10,760 nt of DNA from Planctomycetales bacterium (GTDB lineage: Bacteria > Planctomycetota > Planctomycetia > Isosphaerales > Isosphaeraceae): contig DAHZZC010000564.1 of assembly GCA_027435495.1 (NCBI GenBank), positions 1 to 10,760 of the forward strand, read 5' to 3'. Below are positions 1 through 5,615 of this stretch, one piece after another. Positions within the stretch are counted from its first letter, which is position 1. Every line of letters begins with the position of its first letter. The translations under genes were made by a program, and so were the position numbers. Below the pieces are notes generated by a model that was not told the DNA's origin, did not search any database, and saw only the letters and a program-made list of their open reading frames with translations.

Positions 1-94
1 ACGGGATGAGACCAATGTGCGGACGTTCCCTATGCCCGTCGAGCCGGCGGGTTTTACAGATGTCGTTCGATGGCCAATTCCGACCAGGAGCCAC

Positions 95-187
95 CTCTGT
101 CTCATCAGGGATCACGTCTCGCCATACTGGTACATCAGGGGAGTGACCCCACACAGCCTTATCCGACGTTGGTGATCCGAGACAGAG
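95..187 (-). repeat. Bulged inverted repeat downstream of the IS110 transposase; candidate structured RNA or terminator-like element
   Basis: Seen directly: CTCTGTCTC (95-103) is the exact reverse complement of GAGACAGAG (179-187). Just inside it, GGATCAC (109-115) is the exact complement of GTGATCC (172-178). Together they form a 16-bp stem with a 5-base bulge (104-108) on one side. A smaller GGGG/CCCC hairpin (138-141 with 147-150) sits in the enclosed loop. The structure lies about 70 bases beyond the transposase stop codon. In the IS1111 subgroup of IS110 elements the guide RNA is encoded on the 3' side of the transposase gene, so this is one possible location; a read-through barrier or an unrelated repeat is also possible. 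No T-tract follows, so a classical intrinsic terminator is unlikely. Confidence 0.4.
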
Positions 188-256
188 CGCCACGCTTTTC
201 CACGGCTTTTCGCCTTGGGGACGATTTCGACGTTGTTCGGCCCCTCGGTCGGATGG

Positions 257-1831
257 TCACTCTGTGGGATCAGCCTCCCCTGATTCCAGGGATCTTACCA
301 GATTCACCTCCAGCTTGGCCAAGACCGCGGGCAGGATCGTGGCCAGGGGATGCGGTCCGGTCCCCCGCCGCTTCTGGAGCCGCGCCAGTTCCTCCGCCAG
401 CGGGACGGCTTCCTCACGATGCGCGGCACGAGGAAGCCGGGCCACCGCGGCGTCGAGGTCCCGCGCGAGCTGATCAGGCGCCGTTGAATGCTCAAGCGAA
501 AACCTGATCAGTTTATCAAGAATGTAATCCCCCCGGCGTGCGCACGGGTGTTGGAAGGTCATCCGCCCGGCCACCATCTGGTAGCCGATCCGGCAGAACC
601 GACCAGCGACCCGGACACGGATGTCGCGGGCGTCCTTGCCGTTGAGCCGCCATCCCGCAGCCAGGATCTTGAAGTAATCATTACACTTGATCAAATTATC
701 TGCAATCATCATAATCGCGTGTCGCAGGTCGTGGTTGGCGTGTCGAACCAGGGCGCCGTCGCGGCGATCGACCTGGTCGCTCTGGTACCGCGACGGGAAC
801 AACCCGGCCCGGCCGGTGATCGCTCGGGCGTTGGGGTAACGCTCGATCGGCCCCATCTCGCCAGCGAGCTCGGCGGCTGAGACCACATTGATCCCGACGA
901 GGCCCAGCAGCAGCACGTAGGGCGTCTGTGTCAACGGCCCGGCCAGGTCACTCTCGATCGCCGCGATGTTCCGAGCCTTCTGGAGCTGGTCGGCGTCGAG
1001 CTCGAGGAAGATCCGGTGATGGAGCGACACCGGTGGCTCAGCCGGCGCGGCCGACCGCGCCCAAGCGACGATCTTCTCCAGCGTGGACGGATAGACCTTG
1101 AGACCGGCCTGTCGAACCTGTTGGCTCAATCCGGCCAGATCAGCCTCGACGATCGCCGCAGCCGAGCCCAAGTTTCTGGCCACCCAGAGGACGGTGGGAG
1201 ACCCGAAAACATCGCCAACGCAACTCGAGTAGTCAGGCATGAACGATTGAAGATGTTCGAGCATCCGCTGCTGAAGGACGACGCGCTGCCGCACCAGATC
1301 GCGACGGTGGCGGGCGAGGAGTTGGAGTTGGACGGAGACCGGGTCGGGTTCGGGCTCCAGCAGGCCGAAGCCATTGACGGCGGCGCGGTGGATGGCGGAG
1401 AGGTCGGTGTCGTCGGTCTTGTTGCCGGGGTCGGCGGGGAGCCGATACTGCTTGGTTGTGTAGGGATGGACGATGCGGACCTCGAACCCCGCCTGGCGGA
1501 AGGCGCGTTGCACCGGCCCGTGATAGCGTCCGGTGCGCTCGACGACCACGATCACGTCCTGGATGCGGTGCCGGGCCATGGCGTCACGAATGGACTTCAG
1601 GGCGGTGTCGAAGCCGGACCGGTTGTGCTCGACTGTGGTCGGCTCGAGCAAGACGCGGCCGTAGAAGTCGGCGAACAGGATCCTGGAGCGGGCCTTGGCG
1701 CAATCGACGCACACCACGGCGAAGTGCTCCGGTCCGACCGCTTGAACGCGCGGGTGAATCACCCCTCGAGGCTTGTGAAGAGCGTGCGGTTGTGCCTTGC
1801 GACGCTTCTTCGACGGTGAATTGAGAGCCAT
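257..1831 (-). CDS. IS110-family transposase (DEDD/serine recombinase type)
   Basis: A 524-aa RNA-guided DNA recombinase of an insertion sequence. The N-terminal RuvC-like domain shows the expected acidic residues: D43 in CVDCAKARS, E98 in VVVERTGRYH, and the TDDTD cluster (D140, D141, D143). The C-terminal Tnp domain carries GRAGLFPSRYQS (340-351), the region of the catalytic serine (S347 or S351), followed by a basic helical segment ending in NDYFK. About 135 residues follow that motif, so the protein is longer than the 300-450 aa usual for the family. The start at 1831 is chosen because GGAGG (1841-1845) lies 9 bases upstream. An in-frame ATG at 1966 would add 45 residues, but these are encoded by strong hairpin DNA with no family resemblance. 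The frame is intact, so the element may be active. Family is confident; subgroup (IS110 or IS1111) is not resolved. Confidence 0.93.
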   Translation of the reverse strand: MALNSPSKKRRKAQPHALHKPRGVIHPRVQAVGPEHFAVVCVDCAKARSRILFADFYGRVLLEPTTVEHNRSGFDTALKSIRDAMARHRIQDVIVVVERTGRYHGPVQRAFRQAGFEVRIVHPYTTKQYRLPADPGNKTDDTDLSAIHRAAVNGFGLLEPEPDPVSVQLQLLARHRRDLVRQRVVLQQRMLEHLQSFMPDYSSCVGDVFGSPTVLWVARNLGSAAAIVEADLAGLSQQVRQAGLKVYPSTLEKIVAWARSAAPAEPPVSLHHRIFLELDADQLQKARNIAAIESDLAGPLTQTPYVLLLGLVGINVVSAAELAGEMGPIERYPNARAITGRAGLFPSRYQSDQVDRRDGALVRHANHDLRHAIMMIADNLIKCNDYFKILAAGWRLNGKDARDIRVRVAGRFCRIGYQMVAGRMTFQHPCARRGDYILDKLIRFSLEHSTAPDQLARDLDAAVARLPRAAHREEAVPLAEELARLQKRRGTGPHPLATILPAVLAKLEVNLVRSLESGEADPTE

Positions 1832-1970
1832 GGAACAGAACCTCCGACGCGAGTTGAGAAGAGCCTCAACTCCCATTCTGGAGTCTGTTCTGGCGTCCAC
1901 TACTAAAGAATTTTGACACCCCTGTTGTTGCTGGTCAAAATCTTTTAGTAGTTCACTTCGCCACATACCA
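1832..1970 (-). ncRNA. Candidate structured leader / guide (bridge) RNA region of the IS110 element
   Basis: Three stems are visible in the 139 bases before the transposase start. Stem I pairs 1899-1917 with 1934-1952 (17 of 19 positions, 16-base loop). Stem II pairs GAGTTGAG (1851-1858) with CTCAACTC (1865-1872), perfect, 6-base loop. Stem III pairs GAACAGA (1833-1839) with TCTGTTC (1884-1890) and CTCC (1842-1845) with GGAG (1880-1883), enclosing stem II and covering the ribosome binding site at 1841-1845. In IS110-subgroup elements the bridge RNA is transcribed from the non-coding end upstream of the recombinase gene, and position and size here fit. I cannot identify the donor- and target-binding loops because the element boundaries are unknown. 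Structure is seen; RNA identity is inferred. Confidence 0.42.
1910..1938 (-). promoter_or_regulatory. Possible sigma70-like promoter for the IS110 leader and transposase
   Basis: On the minus strand TTGACC (1933-1938) and CAAAAT (1910-1915) are separated by 17 bases, matching the -35/-10 layout with 5/6 and 4/6 consensus bases. It lies inside stem I of the leader and points toward the transposase. The match could be chance, since this patch is AT-rich and palindromic. Confidence 0.25.
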
Positions 1971-2047
1971 GGGGGACATAGCGCAAATCGACAACTGTCG
2001 AAGGTTGGCCCAGATATCTTACAGTTGTCGATTTGCGCTATGCCCCC
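1971..2047. repeat. 77-bp near-perfect palindrome (MITE- or REP-like hairpin)
   Basis: The left arm 1971-1998 and right arm 2021-2047 are reverse complements over 27 bases, with a single extra A in the left arm (GGGGGACATAGCG against GGGGGCATAGCG). The 22-base centre is 1999-2020. The arms begin and end in runs of G and C. No reading frame fits it and no T-tract marks a terminator. It starts immediately beyond the transposase leader. The outer GGGGACATA is shared with the motif at 2715, which suggests a common family of repeat ends. IS110 elements are known to insert at or beside REP-type palindromes, so this may be the target neighbourhood or a separate miniature element. Confidence 0.75.
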
Positions 2048-2078
2048 CTTTTCTCCGCCCTCCCCTCAGGGCATCCGC

Positions 2079-2654
2079 TTACATGAGCCCTCTCCTCTTT
2101 AGCATTTCGATCGAATTCGCTACTTCTTCCCTGACGACGTCTGAGGGGTCTTTTTGCATTCTCTGGATTGTGTTGAGGCATCGCGTGCGCAGTGACGGAT
2201 CGGTCGTCGACTTTGCAATGTGTTCGAGGCCGTGGGGAACTTGCGACCTTGGTCCGTCGTCGGGTAAGTGAGCGAAGCGCGTGAGCAACTCGAACGCCCG
2301 GTCGCAGCAGAAGTACTCGCCCAAAACTTCGGAAAGGACGAACCACGACATCGGGTCCGCAAATCTGGGGAAGGAGAATTCGATGGCCTCCAGGAGCGTA
2401 ACCCGTTGCCCTTCCGTAAACGCTGACCAGTTGTACTCCAGGAGCATGAGTAGGTGCCAGCTTCCGTCCATCTGATTGAAGGCCGCCGAACGGAACGTCG
2501 CGGCGAGATAGTCCACAGTCTCCTCGTCGACGGTTGTATCGGTGGACTCCTTGAAGCAGTATTCAGCGAACCGACCTACGGCGAATTCGAGCAATGAGGG
2601 TTCGTTCTGGAGGATGGCCTCGGAACAGATCTTTTTGAATTCCAAAACATTCAC
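2079..2654 (-). CDS. Hypothetical protein with HEAT-like helical repeats
   Basis: A 191-aa, soluble, helix-rich protein whose family I do not recognise. It has no signal peptide or membrane segment. The C-terminal part (about residues 149-191, from STTDPSLRTR to the end) has the DP.(L/V)R...........DPSDVVREEVANSIE pattern of HEAT/ARM repeats, usually protein-interaction scaffolds. I chose the GTG at 2654 because AGGA (2664-2667) lies 9 bases upstream and sensible protein begins there (VNVLEFKK). The frame stays open to a TTG at 2756, but those extra 34 residues would be read from repeat DNA containing the GGGGACATAAC motif. Base composition is markedly lower in GC than the genes to the right, and it sits between two repeat elements beside an insertion sequence, so it is probably acquired. 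Function unknown. Confidence 0.6.
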   Translation of the reverse strand: MNVLEFKKICSEAILQNEPSLLEFAVGRFAEYCFKESTDTTVDEETVDYLAATFRSAAFNQMDGSWHLLMLLEYNWSAFTEGQRVTLLEAIEFSFPRFADPMSWFVLSEVLGEYFCCDRAFELLTRFAHLPDDGPRSQVPHGLEHIAKSTTDPSLRTRCLNTIQRMQKDPSDVVREEVANSIEMLKRRGLM

Positions 2655-2714
2655 GTCGGCTGGTCCTATGGTACGTTGATGGTCACAGGCGAGCCACCAC
2701 GCGAAGGGCGAAAA

Positions 2715-2741
2715 GGGGACATAACTGAATGGCACGTCCCC
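2715..2741. repeat. GGGGACATAAC repeat copy 1, with GGGGAC/GTCCCC hairpin
   Basis: GGGGACATAAC (2715-2725) is followed by GTCCCC (2736-2741), giving a 6-bp stem with a 15-base loop. Its ACATAAC core at 2719 is the first of three spaced exactly 111 bases apart. The outer GGGGACATA matches the arm of the palindrome at 1971-1980. Confidence 0.5.
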
Positions 2742-2818
2742 AAGGAAGATGGGCAAGAGTCTGGGCAGAAGAAGCGTCCCCCAGATCGCCCAGATTCTCG
2801 CCTTGAAGCCACAGGACG

Positions 2819-2851
2819 TGCCGTTCGGGACATAACTAATTGTTCGCCCCT
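2819..2851 (+). repeat. ACATAAC repeat copy 2
   Basis: This 33-base stretch, core ACATAAC at 2830, matches the copy at 2930-2962 at 26 of 33 positions without gaps. Shared blocks are TGCC, TTCGG, ACATAAC and CGCCCCT. CCGTTCGG (2821-2828) also has an inverted partner CCGAACGG (2887-2894), so a longer stem is possible. Confidence 0.5.
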
Positions 2852-2929
2852 CCCGCCTTATTAGTGATGTCTCCTTTTCCTTCTGTCCGAACGGGTTTTA
2901 CCCAGGAGGCAAGGGTTCAAGTTCCGAGA

Positions 2930-2962
2930 TGCCATTCGGTACATAACGAAATTCCCGCCCCT
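2930..2962 (+). repeat. ACATAAC repeat copy 3
   Basis: The core ACATAAC at 2941 lies 111 bases after copy 2, which lies 111 bases after copy 1. Outside the 33-base conserved part the 111-base units do not align, so this is not a simple tandem duplication unless it is very old. The stretch 2655-3015 holds no gene I can support; these repeats are its main content. Confidence 0.5.
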
Positions 2963-3015
2963 ATTCCGAGCATTCGTTCGGTTCCCCGATATCATAATTG
3001 GGACGTTTCGCCCAA

Positions 3016-3615
3016 TCAACTCCGGCGGAACGGGCTGGACGCCGACGGGACCGAGCGGGTCTTGCTCCGCATGGCTAAAGTCAGGGGTGCCTTGCCCGTC
3101 CATTCGGTGGTCGGATCGAGGAAGACCGAGGATTCGTGATCGAGCAGCCATTGCTTCATCGGCAGGCCGCCGCCAAAACCGGTGAGTCTACCGTCGGCCC
3201 CAATCACGCGGTGGCAGGGGATCACGATCGCAATCGGATTGCGGCCGTTCGCGGCCCCAACGGCTCGCGCCGCACCCGGCCGACCGATCCGACGGGCCTG
3301 CTCGGCGTAGCTGATCGTCTCGCCAAACGGAATCGAGAGCATGGCCTCCCAGGCCGATCGCTGGAAGGGCGTGCCGGCGGGGCGGAGCGTCAGGTCGAAC
3401 TCGGTCCGATCGCCGGCGAAGTAGCCTTCCAGTTGCTCGATCGCCTCGCGGACCGCAGCCTCATCGCGACGCGTTTCCTGCGCCGATGGCAAGACGCCGG
3501 AACCGTCGATCCCCGGGAGGTTCAACCCGGTGAGGGCCTCGCCGTCGGAGATCAGAACCAGCTCGCCGATCGGGCTCCGATACCGGCCGTACCACGACGC
3601 GACAATTCCGGACAT
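3016..3615 (-). CDS. ogt: Methylated-DNA--[protein]-cysteine S-methyltransferase (Ogt type)
   Basis: A 199-aa cytoplasmic suicide DNA-repair enzyme that transfers the alkyl group from O6-alkylguanine (and O4-alkylthymine) to its own cysteine. The active site is IPCHRVIG with C134. The winged-helix part before it shows GTPFQRSAWEAMLSIPFGETISYAEQA in two overlapping conserved blocks (81-107), RAVGAANGRNP (117-127) with the conserved Asn, and after it GADGRLTGFGGGLPMKQWLLDHE. The N-terminal ribonuclease-H-like part (about 5-75) is typical of Ogt, and no AdaA methyl-phosphotriester domain is attached. The start at 3615 has GGAGGA just upstream (3621-3626). A tail of about 38 residues after the conserved core is unusual and non-conserved in look; it runs to the edge of the repeat region, so the 3' end may have been altered by insertion. 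Divergent from the membrane protein gene at 3769. Confidence 0.95.
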   Translation of the reverse strand: MSGIVASWYGRYRSPIGELVLISDGEALTGLNLPGIDGSGVLPSAQETRRDEAAVREAIEQLEGYFAGDRTEFDLTLRPAGTPFQRSAWEAMLSIPFGETISYAEQARRIGRPGAARAVGAANGRNPIAIVIPCHRVIGADGRLTGFGGGLPMKQWLLDHESSVFLDPTTEWTGKAPLTLAMRSKTRSVPSASSPFRRS

Positions 3616-3686
3616 GGCGATCCTCCGGCATGAATAAACTTCAACGGGCACAGGCCGCCTTCGTCCTCGCGAGACAGGTTTCACCC

Positions 3687-3692
3687 TATAAT
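3687..3692 (+). promoter_or_regulatory. Perfect TATAAT -10 box upstream of the GT-C-like gene
   Basis: TATAAT at 3687-3692 lies 76 bases before the ATG at 3769, within the 153-base divergent gap. No good -35 box is visible at 16-18 bases. It would give a leader of about 70 bases with AGGAGGG (3752-3758) ahead of the start. The reverse strand reads TATTAT over nearly the same bases, so it might also serve ogt. Confidence 0.35.
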
Positions 3693-3768
3693 AGCTGGCA
3701 TTCCGGCCCAGAGCCAGAAACATCCGAACAGATCCCGGCCGAGGATCGATCAGGAGGGACGATTCTTC

Positions 3769-5586
3769 ATGCACGATCCACCGGAGGGCCATCAGCGGCT
3801 CCGGCTGATTGGGATCGGACTCGCCGGCGTGGCGGTTGTTTTTCTGGCGATGCTGGCGCCCGACCTCTACCAACTGCTCCCACATTCGATCCGGGAGCAG
3901 GCGCGCCCGATTGTCCTGATCGGGACCGTGGCGGGCTACCTGGCCGCAAGCGGGCTGGAACGGTTCGATCGATCGCGAGGCCGCGACCGCGCAGGACTCC
4001 GCCTGACCCTCGATCGCCTCGACGCGGTCGCCGTCGCGGGCCTCGACGGCGGCCTCGCGGCCGCGGCGGGAGCCATCGCGATCGTCTTCCTCGCCGGATA
4101 CATCCCGCACTATCTCCTCTGGCCCTGGTCGTGCGACGCCGACACCTTCGCCGTGCTCGCCCGGTCGTGGGACCAGGGAATCCGGCCCTATCGCGAGATC
4201 CACGGCTACAACTTCCCGGGCGCCATCTACCTGCACTGGACGCTCGGCAAGACGTTCGGCTGGGGACGAACCTGGCCGCTCTACGCGGTCGACTCGCTCG
4301 GACTGGTCACGCTCGGGGTGGTCCTGGCCGCGTGGAGCCGTCGGTGCCTGGGCGGGATGTTCCCAGGTCTGGCCTCGTACGCGTTTTTCCTGACGTTTTC
4401 GCTCAGCCATAGTTTCATGACAGTCGCCGAGCGAGACTGGCACACAGCGCTCCTGATGGCGATCGGTCTGATGACGCTCCAGACCTGGCCCGGACGAGCC
4501 TCGCGCTGGATCTCGGCGCTCCTGGCCGCCGCCGCCCTGACGACCCGGCCCCACACGGTCGTCTTCCTCCCGGCCATGGCCCTCGCGGTCCTGAATTCGT
4601 CCCCCAGGAGCCAGCACCCGACAGCACGTCTCCTGGCCGGGCGCCTCGCGACCTGGGCCGCAATGCTGGCCGGATTCACCGTGATCGGCTTCGCGCCCCT
4701 GGTTCTCGATGGAATTGCCGGCGATCTGGTGCGTGGGCTCCGGGTGGTCGCGTACGGCGGACCGTACAGCCAGACAACTCCATCCAAAATCAGAGATGTT
4801 CTCATAGAAGAAATTTGTGAATTCCGGAACGCTATCGTGATCCTGCTGCTGATCGCGGTGGTGTTGACGACTCGCGGAGAGGCCCGAAAACAGGCGTCAA
4901 TCTGGATGGTGGCGTTGGTTGGAGCAATTCTCTACCGGCCGTTTCACCCGGTTCAACATTTTTATTTGAATTATCCGAACCACCTTTTCCTCTCGATCGC
5001 GCTGGCTCAAATTGTCCCGTGGATCCTCGCTGGGTCCAGAATCGCGCCGGCGGTCCGGGTTTTCGTGGCGGCTGGCCTCTTGATCGAGCTGATCCTTGGC
5101 GTGCCGACGTATTTCTCTGCGTCCGGGACGGTCCGGGCGATCGCGGCGATTGCCCGAGGAGAAGAGATTCCCAGGACGATCCCGCCTGGGGCGAGGGAGT
5201 GGTTCGGCGTCGAGCGGGCCCGGTATTACGAGTGGAAAGACTATCGATCGACGCTGCTCTACCTGCGGCGGTCGACGTCCCGGGGAACTCAGGTCGCCAA
5301 CATGCTTCGCCAGCCGCCGTACCCGGGGGTCAATGGGTCGACGGGCCGGGCCTCGCCGTTCCGGGCCGAGTCGGGGATCCTCTGGATGGTCCTGATTGCG
5401 ATGGACCTTGAGCCGGAATTCCTATCGGAGCTTGAGTCAGCCGGGGATTCGGTGGTGGTCTGGTCGCCCGGTGAGCCAGAGTTCCCGGGGCGTCTGCGAT
5501 TCGATCGGCTCCGCCGGTTCATCCGCGATCACTATCGTCCCGAGGCAAGGTTCGGCCGGATCGAGGTCTGGCGGCGAGTCCAGTAG
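3769..5586 (+). CDS. Polytopic membrane protein, GT-C (GT39/PMT-like) glycosyltransferase candidate
   Basis: A 605-aa inner-membrane protein with roughly ten or more hydrophobic segments (clear ones at about 11-30, 46-60, 95-117, 172-189, 202-214, 226-238, 246-258, 292-314, 354-367, 378-388, 405-421, 428-446). The stretch CDADTFAVLARSWDQGIRPY (122-141), followed by REIHGYNFPG, looks like the first luminal loop of GT-C enzymes, where an acidic pair (here D123, D125) binds the metal or lipid-phosphate sugar; ERDWH (221-225) may be a second luminal site. Such enzymes move a sugar from a polyprenyl-phosphate donor to protein, lipid or glycan on the outer face. The last 140 residues are soluble and unlike the core. 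The ATG has AGGAGGG at 3752-3758. Nothing in the gene fixes the acceptor. An O-antigen-ligase-like or purely structural role is possible. Confidence 0.72.
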   Translation: MHDPPEGHQRLRLIGIGLAGVAVVFLAMLAPDLYQLLPHSIREQARPIVLIGTVAGYLAASGLERFDRSRGRDRAGLRLTLDRLDAVAVAGLDGGLAAAAGAIAIVFLAGYIPHYLLWPWSCDADTFAVLARSWDQGIRPYREIHGYNFPGAIYLHWTLGKTFGWGRTWPLYAVDSLGLVTLGVVLAAWSRRCLGGMFPGLASYAFFLTFSLSHSFMTVAERDWHTALLMAIGLMTLQTWPGRASRWISALLAAAALTTRPHTVVFLPAMALAVLNSSPRSQHPTARLLAGRLATWAAMLAGFTVIGFAPLVLDGIAGDLVRGLRVVAYGGPYSQTTPSKIRDVLIEEICEFRNAIVILLLIAVVLTTRGEARKQASIWMVALVGAILYRPFHPVQHFYLNYPNHLFLSIALAQIVPWILAGSRIAPAVRVFVAAGLLIELILGVPTYFSASGTVRAIAAIARGEEIPRTIPPGAREWFGVERARYYEWKDYRSTLLYLRRSTSRGTQVANMLRQPPYPGVNGSTGRASPFRAESGILWMVLIAMDLEPEFLSELESAGDSVVVWSPGEPEFPGRLRFDRLRRFIRDHYRPEARFGRIEVWRRVQ

Positions 5587-5595
5587 GACGGGAGG

Positions 5596-5614
5596 GCCGG
5601 ACCAGGTTCCCGGC
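5596..5614. terminator. Weak GC hairpin between convergent genes
   Basis: GCCGG (5596-5600) pairs with CCGGC (5610-5614) around a 9-base loop in the 29-base gap between two converging genes. There is no T-tract on either strand, so a terminator role rests mainly on location. Confidence 0.22.
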
Positions 5615-5615
5615 G

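Noticed and set aside
70..507. 145-codon plus-strand frame at the left edge
   Set aside because: It crosses the structured 95-187 region and then runs antisense to the transposase 3' end; composition is that of a shadow frame.
1016..1819. 267-codon plus-strand frame
   Set aside because: It is antisense to the transposase core with no motif or ribosome binding site support.
1832..1966. 45-residue N-terminal extension of the transposase from ATG at 1966
   Set aside because: Encoded by hairpin DNA, no family similarity, and GGAGG at 1841-1845 fits the start at 1831.
2655..2756. N-terminal extension of the helical-repeat protein from TTG at 2756
   Set aside because: It would translate the GGGGACATAAC repeat; the GTG at 2654 has AGGA at good spacing.
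2715..2962. CRISPR array
   Set aside because: Only three diverged copies with spacing far larger than repeat-spacer units and no palindromic conserved repeat of 25-40 bases throughout; no cas genes.
3616..4617. Upstream extension of the Ogt frame by more than 300 residues on the minus strand
   Set aside because: The extension is antisense to the membrane-protein gene and low-complexity; the Ogt domain starts at 3615 with its own ribosome binding site.
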